From Leucobacter celer subsp. astrifaciens (GTDB lineage Bacteria; Actinomycetota; Actinomycetes; Actinomycetales; Microbacteriaceae): a stretch of 64,000 bases of DNA. Location: the NCBI RefSeq assembly GCF_001273835.1, contig NZ_JHEI01000141.1, forward strand, positions 62,001 to 126,000. Direction: 5' to 3'. Each line of letters begins with the position of its first letter. Positions within the stretch are counted from its first letter, which is position 1. The notes under the pieces were generated by a model that made no database searches, was not told where the DNA came from, and saw only the letters and a list, made by a program, of their open reading frames with translations. Of this stretch, positions 17,680 through 27,510 are shown in pieces. The position numbers were made by a program, and so were the translations under genes.

Positions 17680-17915
17680 GACTTTCCTTCGTCGTCGGCC
17701 CCGATATCGATGTTCCCATCCCTGAACGTTTCCTATTCCCTGCATCGGTCGGAGCAATGGCCAAAATGAACTTGGAGCATCAGCATAGAAAGGTGTGGCT
17801 GACGGCGGTCAAGAGGTGTTTGCATCCTGTGCGTTCTCACCCTGTCCGTTCTCGGATGCACGCCGCCGGAGCGGGCCCGCAGCTCGGTAGAACGCGGATC
17901 CTCTAGTCTTGAACG

Positions 17916-19427
17916 GTGGCCACTCTGCGGAACCTTGCGATGAAGTACTCGACCCTCGGCGAAGAGGAAATCGAGTGGCTCGAGCTGCTCGCGCTCGACT
18001 GGCAGCTGCTGGCCGACCTCGCGCTGAGCGATGTCGTGCTCTGGGTGCCGACCGAGGACGGCGGATATCTCGCCGTTGCTCACAGCCGGCCCGCGGGATC
18101 GGTCACCCTCTTCTATCGCGACGTGATCGGCGATTTCCTGCGCCCTGATTGGCGCGAACTCGTCGACGAGGCGATGGAGACCGGGAAGCCCGTGGCCTCC
18201 ACCTCGCCGGCGTGGTACGAGGAGAACCCCATGCGCCTCGCCGCCTATTCGGTGAGCCGGCAGGACGGGCAGGGCAACGTGCACGGACCGTTCGCCGTGG
18301 CGACGGTGCACACGAGTGTGGCCGACACGCAGAAGGCCTCGCGCATCGGTGCGGCCTTCCGCGAGGTCTCCGACGATCTCTTCGCCATGATCCAGAACGG
18401 GCTCTTCCCCTCGCCCAGCAGCTCGCGCGGCGGCGAGCAGGGCTCGCCGAGGGCTTCGGACGGGCTCGTGCGCGTGGATCTCGAGGGCATCGCGACCTTC
18501 GCGAGCCCCAACACGCAGACCACCTTCACCACGCTGGGCTACCGGGACGAGATCGAGGGGGAGAACTTCGCCGAGGTCATCGCCGGGATCGTGCAGGGCC
18601 AGTTCGATACGAACGAGTCGCTGCCGCTGATCGCCCAGGGCAAGGTGGCGAAGCGGGTGGAGATCACGGCGCGCGGCCGCACGGTGACGCTGCGTTCGAT
18701 CCCCGTGGTGCGCGACGGGGCGAGGGTCGGGGGGATCGTGCTCACGCGCGATGTCACCGAGCTGCGACAGCAGGCGCAGGAGCTCATCACCAAGGACGCG
18801 ACGATCCGCGAGATCCACCACCGCGTCAAGAACAACCTGCAGACCGTGGCCTCCCTGCTGCGGGTGCAGGCCCGTCGCGCCCGCAGCGAGGAGGCCAAGC
18901 AGGTGCTCGGCCAGGCCATGCGCCGGGTCGCCGCGATCGCCGTGGTGCACGACACGCTCTCGAGCGGGCTCTCCCAGATCGTCGACTTCGACGTGGTGTT
19001 CGACCGGGTGCTGGGGTTGGCCGCCGAGGTCGCGAGCCTGCACAACACCACGGTGCACCCTCACAGGGAGGGCAAGTTCGGCGAGTTGCCGTCGGAGTAC
19101 GCGACCCCGCTCGCGCTCGCGCTGACCGAGATCGTCACGAACGCCGTGGAGCACGGCCTCGCCGGGAGCGAAGGCGAGGTCTTCATCCGGGCGGATCGCA
19201 GCGACGAGCGGCTCGCGGTCGAGGTCATCGACACGGGCACGGGGCTGCCCGGCGGCACCGTGGGCGACGGGCTCGGCACTCAGATCGTGCGCACGCTCGT
19301 CGAGGGCGAGCTGGGCGGCAGCATCACCTGGGGCCCCGATGTGCGAGGCGGCACCCGGGTGGCCATCCAGGTGCCGCTGCACTGGATCTCGGCGCAGACG
19401 CGCGAGATGCCGAGCGTGCAGGTCTGA
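17916..19427 (+). CDS. pdtaS: PdtaS-type sensor histidine kinase (HisKA_2)
   Basis: PdtaS is a soluble constitutive kinase that phosphorylates the antitermination regulator PdtaR. The 503-aa protein has an N-terminal GAF-like domain (about residues 15-150), a PAS domain (about 185-285), and the HisKA_2 H-box EIHHRVKNNLQTVASLLR, with His301/His302 as phosphoacceptor candidates. The ATPase domain contains ALTEIVTNAVEHG. No transmembrane helix is seen. The GTG start has TAGTCT at 17904-17909 six bases upstream, indicating a leaderless mRNA. The partner pdtaR is not in the window. Confidence 0.92.
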   Translation: MATLRNLAMKYSTLGEEEIEWLELLALDWQLLADLALSDVVLWVPTEDGGYLAVAHSRPAGSVTLFYRDVIGDFLRPDWRELVDEAMETGKPVASTSPAWYEENPMRLAAYSVSRQDGQGNVHGPFAVATVHTSVADTQKASRIGAAFREVSDDLFAMIQNGLFPSPSSSRGGEQGSPRASDGLVRVDLEGIATFASPNTQTTFTTLGYRDEIEGENFAEVIAGIVQGQFDTNESLPLIAQGKVAKRVEITARGRTVTLRSIPVVRDGARVGGIVLTRDVTELRQQAQELITKDATIREIHHRVKNNLQTVASLLRVQARRARSEEAKQVLGQAMRRVAAIAVVHDTLSSGLSQIVDFDVVFDRVLGLAAEVASLHNTTVHPHREGKFGELPSEYATPLALALTEIVTNAVEHGLAGSEGEVFIRADRSDERLAVEVIDTGTGLPGGTVGDGLGTQIVRTLVEGELGGSITWGPDVRGGTRVAIQVPLHWISAQTREMPSVQV

Positions 19428-19467
19428 CCGGGACGCACCGCGTCTCCGTCAGACTTGCACGCCGGCC

Positions 19468-19773
19468 TCAGCCGCGGTTGCGCACCGCCACGGCGACGCC
19501 GACCGCGAGCAGCAGCACACCGAGTCCGATCACCGTCGCGGTGATCCACCAGGCCGTGTCCATGCCGCCGGTGCCGAAGGCCCGCTGCGCCGCATAACCG
19601 CAGAACGCGAGGATCAGAGCGCCCCACACGATGGGGCCGGTGCGCGGCCCGGTCCGGGTCGGCGGCTTCCCGCCGGACTCGCTTCGGGTCTGGGCAGCCG
19701 TCCCGGGAACGGGCCGGGTGCTCTCGGAGGGCTGCTGGGGCCGCGGCTCCTGCGCGGCGGAATCGGTGGTCAT
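19468..19773 (-). CDS. Small membrane protein of the PspC locus
   Basis: A 101-aa protein with a hydrophilic Pro/Thr-rich N-terminus (about 50 residues) followed by two predicted transmembrane helices (GPIVWGALILAFCGYAAQ and WWITATVIGLGVLLLAVGVA) and a short basic tail. The ATG overlaps the stop of the upstream PspC gene by 4 bp, so both are translated together. The function is unknown; it probably serves the same envelope-stress module. Confidence 0.7.
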   Translation of the reverse strand: MTTDSAAQEPRPQQPSESTRPVPGTAAQTRSESGGKPPTRTGPRTGPIVWGALILAFCGYAAQRAFGTGGMDTAWWITATVIGLGVLLLAVGVAVAVRNRG

Positions 19774-21650
19774 CGTGCCATCTCCTGTTCGAGTTCGTTC
19801 AGTTCTTCGCGGAGGCGGTCCCGCTGATCCTCGAGGCCCTGGCGCTTTCCGAAGCTCAGGCCGGGCTCCTGGAGCTGCCACTCGACGAGATCGAGCTCCT
19901 CCTCCAGGCGCTCGGCGCGCTCGCGGTTGGAGAGGTCCTCCTGCTCGGCGCGCTGCAGTTCCTCGAAGCGGCGCTGCTCCTCTTCCGCGGGGGACAGCTG
20001 CGACGTCTCGGACTGCGAGCCCTCGATCCGCACGTTGCCGGCGAGCAGGTACACGGTCACGTGTGCCACCGAGTCGTCTGCGAAGGCATCGTTGGTGCGC
20101 TCGAGCGCGACACCGGTATCGCTGCGCAGGAACGGCCCCGAGATCCTGGCCCCGTCGCGTTCGGCGCTCTGCTCGCTGATGTTGCCTGCGAGCACGTGAA
20201 CTCGCACCGCCGTCGGACGGGATTCGGGCAGGGTGACGGTCGCATTGCCCGCGAGCTGCCAGATCTCGAGGTCGCCCTGCTCCCCGGGACTACTGTCGAG
20301 CGAGCGGAGGTCGACGACCGTGTTGCCTGCCAGGACGACTGCTCCGGGGGTGCTCAGCCCCTCGACGTGCACATTGCCGAAGGGCTGGAAGCGCATGCCC
20401 CACGGCAGGACCACGGTGGCGAGCAGGGCGACCACGCCGCAGGCGGAGAGGAACCCGACCCAGCCCGTGTACCGCCCGCGCACGCCGGCCACGATCAGCG
20501 AGAGCGAGAGCACCGCGAGTGCGGCGATCAGTGCCGCGATGAGGGGTGCCGGTGCGACGCTCTCCACCGCCGGCACCGAATCGAGCCCGAGCACCCAGAG
20601 GCCGGTGAGGCCCGCCGCGAGCAGCGCGAGAGCGAGCGTGAGGATCGTCTGGCCGGTGCCGAGGCGATGCGCGTCGTGGTGCTCCGCGTAGCGGGCGCTC
20701 CACTCGTCGGCCTGGCGCCCGACGTCCTCGCCCCAGTTGTTCGCCTTCTCCCCGAAGCGCTGTCCCCAGTCCGAGGCCTGCTGCGCGGTGCGGTTCGCGA
20801 ACTCCTCCGTGCGGTCGGCGAAGGACGGCGTCTGATCGGTGGGACCCGTTCCGGATCCGTCTCCGGCGGAGCCGTGCGCCGCGGGGTCGCCGGTCTCGGG
20901 TCCGCCTGCTCCACCGGGGCCGCCTGAGCTCTCGGCGCTCTCGGCGCTCTCGGCGCTGCGAGCGGAGGCCTGCGCCGAACCGATCGGCTCCGTCACCGTG
21001 CCGTCGGCGGTCGCTGCGAAGGCGGGACCGGGCACCGCTGCGGTCGGAGCGGCCTCCGAGGAGGAACCGTTCGGCTCCGCGGGCCGGGCCTCCGCCCTGC
21101 TGCCCTGCTCGCGGCCGCGCTTCAGCACCGCGCTGCGCAGCCAGAAGAAGCCGAGCACGAGGATCGTGATCCAGAACAGCCACGCGACCGTGCGCGTCAG
21201 CCACTCGGGGATCCCCATCGTGGCCCAGAGATCCCAGCCCCAGAAGCTCGGCGCTCCGAACAGCGGGACGCCGGTCAGCGCGAGCCCGAAGATCGCCGGG
21301 ATGATGAGTACCGACGCGAGCACGATCGAGGTGACCAGCACCCAGGTCTCGGCGCGCCCGCGAAAGATGTCCTCCGTGTGGATGCGCCCCTGCGAATCGG
21401 GCAGCAGCAGCCAGCCGATGAGATAGATGAGTAGACCGGGGCCGCCGAGCAGCGCGAGCACCACGAAGACGCCGCGCACGATGAGCGGATCGATGCCGGC
21501 CTTCGCTGCGATGCCGCCGGCGACGCCCGCGAACCAGCGGTCGGAGCCGCGCACGATGCCGAGGCTGCGCAGCCAGCCGAAGAAGGAGCTGCCGGGCTGC
21601 GGGCCCTCGGGGCCCGGACCGGAGCGTTCGGAGTCGGGTGAAGTATTCAT
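19770..21650 (-). CDS. PspC-domain membrane protein with C-terminal toastrack-like domain
   Basis: A 626-aa integral membrane protein. Residues about 35-90 are a PspC domain (RGSDRWFAGVAGGIAAKAGID, then a hydrophobic helix ending GWLLLPDSQG). Further transmembrane helices follow at about 105-175. A low-complexity linker rich in Glu/Ser/Gly comes next, then three more helices. The C-terminal beta-repeat region has recurring LAGNxxxxLRS/LAGNATVTL/LAGNISE/LAGNVRIEG segments typical of toastrack domains. A coiled coil ends the protein. PspC-toastrack proteins are known partners of LiaRS-type envelope-stress systems, which matches the divergent kinase/regulator pair. On the coding strand CAGACT lies six bases before the ATG, suggesting a leaderless transcript. 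Confidence 0.85.
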   Translation of the reverse strand: MNTSPDSERSGPGPEGPQPGSSFFGWLRSLGIVRGSDRWFAGVAGGIAAKAGIDPLIVRGVFVVLALLGGPGLLIYLIGWLLLPDSQGRIHTEDIFRGRAETWVLVTSIVLASVLIIPAIFGLALTGVPLFGAPSFWGWDLWATMGIPEWLTRTVAWLFWITILVLGFFWLRSAVLKRGREQGSRAEARPAEPNGSSSEAAPTAAVPGPAFAATADGTVTEPIGSAQASARSAESAESAESSGGPGGAGGPETGDPAAHGSAGDGSGTGPTDQTPSFADRTEEFANRTAQQASDWGQRFGEKANNWGEDVGRQADEWSARYAEHHDAHRLGTGQTILTLALALLAAGLTGLWVLGLDSVPAVESVAPAPLIAALIAALAVLSLSLIVAGVRGRYTGWVGFLSACGVVALLATVVLPWGMRFQPFGNVHVEGLSTPGAVVLAGNTVVDLRSLDSSPGEQGDLEIWQLAGNATVTLPESRPTAVRVHVLAGNISEQSAERDGARISGPFLRSDTGVALERTNDAFADDSVAHVTVYLLAGNVRIEGSQSETSQLSPAEEEQRRFEELQRAEQEDLSNRERAERLEEELDLVEWQLQEPGLSFGKRQGLEDQRDRLREELNELEQEMAR

Positions 21651-21764
21651 GCTTCGAGTCTGCCGGGGTCGGCCGGCACCCGCTATCGGGGTTCACCCTG
21701 ATCGATCCCTGAACCCCGGCCGGGAAACCCCCGAGTGTCGTCGGTTGGTGCTTGGATGGAGAGC

Positions 21765-23153
21765 ATGGACCGCCCCCCGCTCACCCGCTCGCGCGACGAC
21801 CGCGTGATCGCGGGGGTGTGCGCCGGCCTGGCGGAGCACCTCGGAGTGCCGGTGGCGCCCGTTCGCATCGTCGTGCTCGCGCTCGCGCTGATCGGAGGAT
21901 TCGGCGCTCTGCTGTACCTCTGGCTGTGGGGCACGGTGCCGCGCACCGGAGAGACCGAGGGGGTGCTGCCGCTGCGGCGCGCGCTCACGCGGCCGGCGAG
22001 CGGGGCGTCCGCTGCTCCTGCCGGGGTCGGAGTTGGGGTCGGCTCCGGCGCATCGCGAACCCACCGCCCGGTTCCGGTCGCCACGATCGAGGCCGGAACG
22101 GAGGGATCTGCGCGCCCGACGGCAGCAGAGGCAGCTGCGGACGCGGCGCCCGGGACCGCGCGCGACGCCGGTGCGCCGCCCGCGTACCGCCGGTGGCCCA
22201 TCGCCGAACTGCTGCTCGGCGCGTGCCTGCTCATCACGGGAGCCGGTCTGGTGCTCGAGCGCCTCGGCGTGCGCCTCGAGCTCGAGCTGCTGCTGCCCGG
22301 GCTCGCGGTGCTGGTCGGCGTCGGCCTCACCTGGTGGCAGATCGCGGATCGCGATCGCCCTGATCGCAACCAGTTGCCCCGCGTGCTCGGCGCTCTGGCG
22401 CTCGTGGCAGTGGGCGTGCTCATGTTCTTCGTGACCTCGCGCGAGCCGAGCGCGTGGACCGTCATCGCTGCGGCCGTCTCCGTGCTCGCCGGTGTGGCGC
22501 TCGCCGTCGCGCCGTGGGTGCTGCGCATCAACCGCGAGCTCATGGCGGAGCGGGCGGCGCGGGCCCGCGAAGCGGAGCGGGCCGATATCGCGGCGCACCT
22601 GCACGACTCGGTGCTGCAGACCCTCGCGCTCATCCAGCAGCGCTCGGAGCCGGGCAGTGAGATCGCGAGGATCGCCAGGGGTCAGGAGCGGGAACTGCGC
22701 GAGTGGCTCTTCCGCGGGGCGGACGGCGGGGCGGCAGTTCCCCGGGAGGCGGTCGACGCCGAGCTGCGGGCGCACGCGCAGGCCCTCGAAACCGAGCACG
22801 CCGTGCGCTTCGAGATCGTGGCGGTGGGCGTCGGAGCCGGGCTGCTCGCGCCCGACGCCATCGTCGCGGCGGCGCGCGAGGCCATGCTCAACGCGGCCCG
22901 GCACGCGGGCGGAGAGGTGACCGTGTTTCTCGAGGCGACGCAGGACCGGATCGCGATCGATGTGACGGACCGGGGTCCGGGGCTCGACCCCGACGCCCTG
23001 CCTGAGGGGCGGATGGGCGTGCGGGAGTCGATCCTCGGCCGCATGGATCGCGCCGGCGGAACGGCGGCCATCGTGCCGGGCCCCGGCGGATCCGGCACGT
23101 CGGTGCGTCTGTCGATTCCCCGCGCGGGCGGGGCGGGTGTGGAGGAGGAATGA
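21765..23153 (+). CDS. PspC-domain sensor histidine kinase (LiaS/DesK type)
   Basis: A 462-aa membrane kinase whose N-terminus is itself a PspC domain (TRSRDDRVIAGVCAGLAEHLG plus helix to about residue 60). It has about four more helices (about 145-255), then a NarL/DesK-type H-box AHLHDSVLQTLALIQQ with His280, and a HATPase domain (AAREAMLNAARHAGG, DVTDRGPGLDPDALPEGRMGV). The start is uncertain: the ATG at 21765 has TTGGAT seven bases upstream, while ATG 21756 and GTG 21735 are in-frame alternatives. It overlaps the downstream response regulator by 4 bp and is divergent from the PspC-toastrack gene. Confidence 0.88.
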   Translation: MDRPPLTRSRDDRVIAGVCAGLAEHLGVPVAPVRIVVLALALIGGFGALLYLWLWGTVPRTGETEGVLPLRRALTRPASGASAAPAGVGVGVGSGASRTHRPVPVATIEAGTEGSARPTAAEAAADAAPGTARDAGAPPAYRRWPIAELLLGACLLITGAGLVLERLGVRLELELLLPGLAVLVGVGLTWWQIADRDRPDRNQLPRVLGALALVAVGVLMFFVTSREPSAWTVIAAAVSVLAGVALAVAPWVLRINRELMAERAARAREAERADIAAHLHDSVLQTLALIQQRSEPGSEIARIARGQERELREWLFRGADGGAAVPREAVDAELRAHAQALETEHAVRFEIVAVGVGAGLLAPDAIVAAAREAMLNAARHAGGEVTVFLEATQDRIAIDVTDRGPGLDPDALPEGRMGVRESILGRMDRAGGTAAIVPGPGGSGTSVRLSIPRAGGAGVEEE

Positions 23154-23833
23154 TGGACCGTGGAACTGCCGACGAAGCCCCGATCCGGGTGGTGATCGTC
23201 GACGACCACCAGATCTTCCGCACGGGTCTGCGGGCCGAACTGGGCTGTGAACTCGAGGTGGTGGGGGAGGCCGCCAGCGTCGACGAGGCGATCGAGTGCA
23301 TCGCGGCCACGGTGCCCGACGTGGTGCTGCTCGATGTCCACCTGCCGGGCGGCTCGGGCGGCGGGGGTGCCGAGGTGCTGCAGCGGCTGGCCGCAGTCGC
23401 CGCGGTTCGCGGTACGAGGTTTCTCGCTCTCAGCGTTTCGGACGCGGCCGACGACGTGGTCAGCGTGATCCGCGCCGGCGCCCGCGGCTACCTCACCAAG
23501 ACCGCATCCGGCGCGGAGGTCACCGCAGCGGCCGTGCGCGTGCGCGGCGGCGACGCCGTCTTCTCTCCCCGTCTCGCCGGTTTCGTGCTCGACGCCTTCG
23601 GCACGGGCGTGGGGGAGACCGCCGCTGCGGATGACGAGCTCGACCGCCTCTCGGCGCGGGAGCAGGAGGTGATGCGCATGATCGCTCGGGGCTACGCCTA
23701 CAAGGAGGTCGCGGCCGAGCTCTTCCTCTCGGTCAAGACCGTCGAGACCCACGTCTCGAACGTGCTGCGCAAGCTGCAGCTCTCCAACCGCCACGAACTC
23801 ACCGCCTGGGCGCTGCAGCGCCGGCTGCTCTGA
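23150..23833 (+). CDS. LuxR/NarL-family response regulator (LiaR type)
   Basis: A 227-aa response regulator with a receiver domain (VVIVDDHQIFRTGL; phosphoacceptor Asp62 in LLDVHLPGG) and a C-terminal LuxR helix-turn-helix (LSAREQEVMRMIARGYAYKE, SVKTVETHVSNVLRKL). The ATG overlaps the kinase stop; an ATG one codon later sits at better spacing from GGAGGAGG and could be the true start. It is the cognate partner of the PspC-domain kinase. Its TGA stop lies inside the first unit of an 8-bp tandem repeat. Confidence 0.93.
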   Translation: MMDRGTADEAPIRVVIVDDHQIFRTGLRAELGCELEVVGEAASVDEAIECIAATVPDVVLLDVHLPGGSGGGGAEVLQRLAAVAAVRGTRFLALSVSDAADDVVSVIRAGARGYLTKTASGAEVTAAAVRVRGGDAVFSPRLAGFVLDAFGTGVGETAAADDELDRLSAREQEVMRMIARGYAYKEVAAELFLSVKTVETHVSNVLRKLQLSNRHELTAWALQRRLL

Positions 23834-23948
23834 TCCTCTGATCCTCTGATCCTCAGATCCTCAGATCCTCGGTTCCTCAGTTCCTCGGTTCCTCGGTTCC
23901 TCGGTTCCTCAGTTCCTCGGTTCCTCGGTTCCTCGGTTCCTCAGTTCC
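23831..23948. repeat. 8-bp tandem repeat array (about 14.75 copies)
   Basis: Fourteen full and one partial copy of an 8-mer run without interruption: three TGATCCTC, two AGATCCTC, then GGTTCCTC and AGTTCCTC variants. The array spans the whole gap between the convergent response-regulator and pmt genes. Both stop codons are formed by repeat sequence at its edges. Confidence 0.95.
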
Positions 23949-25518
23949 AACCGGGCAGCCACAGGTGCGCGCGCCAGAACCACTCCGCCACCGGCATCCC
24001 CGACCACACCGGGAAGAACAGCACCGCGAGTGCCGCCGCGGCCGCGATGAACAGCGCGACCGCGATCCTGCGACCGCGGATCTCCTCCGGGCCCGCCGCG
24101 AGATGCACACCGCCCACGGCTCCCCAGCGCGAGCGGATCGGGATCCCGCACAGCATGCCGAGCAGCAGCGCGAGGGCGAGCGCCGAGAACGGTGCGAGCA
24201 CGACGGCGTAGAACTGGAACACGGCCGAGCGCGAGAACGTGAGCACCCACGGCAGCCACCCCGAGAGATAGCCGGTGATCACGAAGGCGCCCGCCACGGC
24301 GAGCGGATCGGGCGCCGGAGGCGGCGATCCCGCGGGACGGATCCAGCCCCGTCCGCTCCACAGCCGGAGCACCACGAGCACCGCGAGCACCACCAGCGCG
24401 GCTGCTCCGCCCCAGGTCACCAACGGGTTCGGCAGCGGTGATATCGCCGAGACGCACTCCGCCCACGGGCACCCGTCGCTCCAGTGCGCCTCGTACATCG
24501 CGGTCGGGATCAGCGCGAGCGGCCACGACAGTGGGTGCGACTGGTAGGGGTGCGGAGCGCTCAGCGTGCTGTGCCAGCCCAGCATTTCGGCGTGGTACTG
24601 CGCGAGCTCGACCGGCCAGGGAACGCCGGAGGTGCGCCCCCAGCCGCCCGGCCGCAGGATCCAGCCGGCCCAGCTCGCCAGGTACACCGCCGCCGTCGCG
24701 GGCAAGGCGATCGCGGCGGTGACGAGCGCCTGCAGCGCGGTTCGCGCCGTCGCCGACCGACGCGCGCTGTGTCCAGCGCCCGTCTGCGCCTGAGCCCGCG
24801 CCGCCCGCATCCGGGCCAGCAGATCCCGCACCGTCACGTACACGAGGAAGAACGCGAGCGGATACAGCCCCGACCACTTGACCGCCGCGGCCGCCCCGAA
24901 GGCCGCCCCCGCAGCCAGCAGCCACGGCCGGCGCCAGATGATCGGCAGCCGTGCGCCGTTCGCACCGGCCATCGCGGCTCGCATCCCCTCCTGATCCCGC
25001 CACGCGAACAGCGCACCCAGTGCCACGAACAGGGTCAGAAAGCCGTCGAGCAGTCCGACCCGGGTCAGCACCACGTGCACTCCGTCGATCGCCAGCAGCA
25101 GCCCCGCCGTCCAGGCGATGACCAGGCTGCGCGAGAGCAGCCAGCCGAGGCGCATCACCACGGCCACCGTCGCGACGCCGGCCGCGGCGACGGCGCTGCG
25201 CCATCCCCAGCCGGTCTCCGGCCCGAACAGCAGCACCCCGAGCCCGATCAGCCACTTGCCGAGCGGCGGGTGCACCGCGTTCGACGCGGCACCGGTGAAG
25301 CCGGTGGCCCGGGCCCCGCTCAGGTCCGGATCGTCGTCGGGCCAGACCGTCGGGAAGCCGTGGGCGAGCTGACTGATGGCGTCGCGCACGTAGTAGAGCT
25401 CATCGAACACCAGCGTGTCGGGGCGGGAGAGCGCCCAGAAGCGCAGCACCGCAGCGATCCCGAGCACCAGCACGGGTGCCGCCCACCGCAGCCACCGCAG
25501 CTGTCGCATTCCGCTCAC
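23941..25518 (-). CDS. pmt: Dolichyl/polyprenyl-phosphate-mannose-protein O-mannosyltransferase
   Basis: A PMT-family GT39 membrane glycosyltransferase that moves mannose from polyprenyl-phosphate-mannose to Ser/Thr of secreted proteins outside the membrane. The 525-aa protein has about ten transmembrane helices. It has the catalytic Asp-Glu pair at residues 39-40 (FDELYYVRDA) in the first extracytoplasmic loop, and HPPLGKW further on. The GTG start has TAGGCT (complement of 25525-25530) six bases upstream, so it is probably leaderless. It likely supplies O-mannosylation for exported lipoproteins such as those in this window. Confidence 0.93.
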   Translation of the reverse strand: MSGMRQLRWLRWAAPVLVLGIAAVLRFWALSRPDTLVFDELYYVRDAISQLAHGFPTVWPDDDPDLSGARATGFTGAASNAVHPPLGKWLIGLGVLLFGPETGWGWRSAVAAAGVATVAVVMRLGWLLSRSLVIAWTAGLLLAIDGVHVVLTRVGLLDGFLTLFVALGALFAWRDQEGMRAAMAGANGARLPIIWRRPWLLAAGAAFGAAAAVKWSGLYPLAFFLVYVTVRDLLARMRAARAQAQTGAGHSARRSATARTALQALVTAAIALPATAAVYLASWAGWILRPGGWGRTSGVPWPVELAQYHAEMLGWHSTLSAPHPYQSHPLSWPLALIPTAMYEAHWSDGCPWAECVSAISPLPNPLVTWGGAAALVVLAVLVVLRLWSGRGWIRPAGSPPPAPDPLAVAGAFVITGYLSGWLPWVLTFSRSAVFQFYAVVLAPFSALALALLLGMLCGIPIRSRWGAVGGVHLAAGPEEIRGRRIAVALFIAAAAALAVLFFPVWSGMPVAEWFWRAHLWLPGWN

Positions 25519-25559
25519 GCCCCCAGCCTAGGGCGGCGGTGCGGTCGGCTCACCCCTCT

Positions 25560-25647
25560 CCGCCGCTCGTGCAGGAGATCGCCGCTCGTGCAGGAGCGAA
25601 TCGCGATCTCCGTCCGTTCGGCGGCCGATCTCCTGCATGAGCGGCGG
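25560..25647. repeat. Palindromic intergenic repeat upstream of proS
   Basis: The arms 25560-25581 and 25626-25647 are inverted repeats with one mismatch in 22 bp. The left arm contains two 19-bp direct copies of CGCCGCTCGTGCAGGAG plus two bases (25561-25579, 25580-25598). It lies between the divergent pmt and proS promoters, so simple termination is not its role. Confidence 0.7.
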
Positions 25648-25709
25648 GAAGCAGCGTCGAGGGGCGGGGCCCGAGGGTGGCAGGCCCGGAGCGGGGCTAC
25701 GATAGTGGG

Positions 25710-27476
25710 GTGATCACTCGCCTCAGCAACTATTTCCTGAAGACCCTTCGTGAGGATCCCGCCGACGCCGAGGTGGCCAGCCACAAGCTGCTCGTGCGCG
25801 CGGGATACATCCGCCGCCAGGCGCCGGGTGTGTTCGGATGGATGCCGCTCGGCCTGCGCGTCAAGGAGAAGATCGAGCGGATCATCCGCGAGGAGATGGC
25901 CGCGGCGGGTGCGCACGAGGTGCACTTCCCCGCGCTGCTGCCGCGCGAGCCGTACGAGGCGACCGGCCGCTGGGAGGAGTACGGCGACGCGCTGTTCCGA
26001 CTGAAGGATCGCCACGGCGCCGACTACCTGCTCGCGCCGACGCACGAGGAGGTCTTCACCCTCATGGTGAAGGACATCGTCTCCTCGTACAAGGATCTGC
26101 CGCTGTCGCTCTACCAGATCCAGGACAAGTACCGTGACGAGGCGCGGCCCCGCGCGGGCCTGCTGCGCGGCCGCGAGTTCACGATGAAGGACGCCTACTC
26201 CTTCGACGTGAGCGACGAGGGCCTCGATGCCTCGTACCAGAAGCAGCGCGACGCCTACGAGCGCATCTTCACGCGCCTGGGCATCGAGTACGTGATCGTG
26301 TCTGCCGACGCCGGTGCGATGGGCGGCTCGCGCAGCGAGGAGTTCCTGCTGCCGATCGAGATCGGCGAGGACACCTTCGTGCGCTCGGCGGGCGGGTACG
26401 CGGCGAACGTCGAGGCCTACGAGGCGCCGGTGCCCGAGGCGCTGCCGATCGAGGGTCAGGCCTCGGCGATCGTGTTCGACTCTCCCGAGACTCCCACCAT
26501 CGAGACGCTCGTGTCGCACACGAATGCGGTGCTGCCCCGCGCCGACGGTCGGGAATGGACGGCCGCCGACACTCTCAAGAACGTGGTGCTCGCGGTGACC
26601 TCGCTCGAGGGCGAGCGCGAGATCGTCGTCGTCGGCATCCCCGGCGACCGGGACGCCGACATGAAGCGCGTCGAGGTGGCCTTCCCGAACTGCGAGGTCG
26701 AGCCCGCCACCGACGAGGACTTCAAGAAGCATCCGGGACTGGTGAAGGGCTACATCGGCCCGGTGCTGAACGGCTCCGCCGTGCTGGGGCTCGACGGCTC
26801 GACGGGGATCCGCTATCTGCTCGATCCGCGCGTGGTCGACGGCACCTCGTGGGTGACCGGGGCCAACGAGCACGAGAAGCACGTCGCCTACCTGGTGGCG
26901 GGGCGGGATTTCACCGCCGACGGCGTCGCCGACGTAGCGACCGTTCGTGCCGGGGATCCGGCTCCCGACGGGTCCGGGCCGGTGTCGCTCGCCCGCGGCA
27001 TGGAGATCGGACACGTGTTCCAGCTCGGCCGCAAGTACGCCGACGCCCTGGGGCTGAAGGTGCTCGACGAGAACGGCAAGCTCGTCACCGTGACGATGGG
27101 ATCGTACGGCATCGGCGTGACCCGCATCATGGCGGCGCTCGCCGATCTCAACCACGATGAGCGCGGGCTGATCTGGCCGCGCGCGATCGCGCCGTACGAC
27201 GTGCACCTGGTGGCCACCGGCAAGGATCCCGTGGTGTTCGAGAAGGCCGAGGCGCTCGCCGCCGAGCTGTCGCAGGCCGGGGTCGAGGTGCTGTTCGACG
27301 ACCGCCCCAAGGTGTCTCCCGGTGTGAAGTTCGGCGACGCAGAGCTGCTCGGTGTGCCGCGCGTGGTCGTGGTCGGCCGCGATGCCGCCGAGGGCTTCGC
27401 CGAGGTGTGGGATCGCGCCGCCGGCACGAAGGATCGCGTGTCCATCTCGGAGGTGCACGCGCTGTTCGAGGCGTAG
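25710..27476 (+). CDS. proS: Prolyl-tRNA synthetase (bacterial type, with editing insertion)
   Basis: A class II synthetase charging tRNA-Pro. The 588-aa protein has motif 2 ([23 protein letters not shown]), the INS editing domain (about residues 230-390, with a GYIGPV stretch), and motif 3 ([15 protein letters not shown]), followed by the anticodon-binding domain. The GTG start has TACGAT at 25698-25703 six bases upstream, so the transcript is likely leaderless. A strong terminator hairpin follows the gene and separates it from the T7SS locus. Confidence 0.96.
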   Translation: MITRLSNYFLKTLREDPADAEVASHKLLVRAGYIRRQAPGVFGWMPLGLRVKEKIERIIREEMAAAGAHEVHFPALLPREPYEATGRWEEYGDALFRLKDRHGADYLLAPTHEEVFTLMVKDIVSSYKDLPLSLYQIQDKYRDEARPRAGLLRGREFTMKDAYSFDVSDEGLDASYQKQRDAYERIFTRLGIEYVIVSADAGAMGGSRSEEFLLPIEIGEDTFVRSAGGYAANVEAYEAPVPEALPIEGQASAIVFDSPETPTIETLVSHTNAVLPRADGREWTAADTLKNVVLAVTSLEGEREIVVVGIPGDRDADMKRVEVAFPNCEVEPATDEDFKKHPGLVKGYIGPVLNGSAVLGLDGSTGIRYLLDPRVVDGTSWVTGANEHEKHVAYLVAGRDFTADGVADVATVRAGDPAPDGSGPVSLARGMEIGHVFQLGRKYADALGLKVLDENGKLVTVTMGSYGIGVTRIMAALADLNHDERGLIWPRAIAPYDVHLVATGKDPVVFEKAEALAAELSQAGVEVLFDDRPKVSPGVKFGDAELLGVPRVVVVGRDAAEGFAEVWDRAAGTKDRVSISEVHALFEA

Positions 27477-27510
27477 CCGCCTGCGGGTCGGGGCGTTGCG
27501 CCCGCTGCGA

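Noticed and set aside
23831..23948. Possible CRISPR array
   Set aside because: The units are 8 bp and directly adjacent with no spacers, and no cas genes are nearby; it is a simple tandem repeat.
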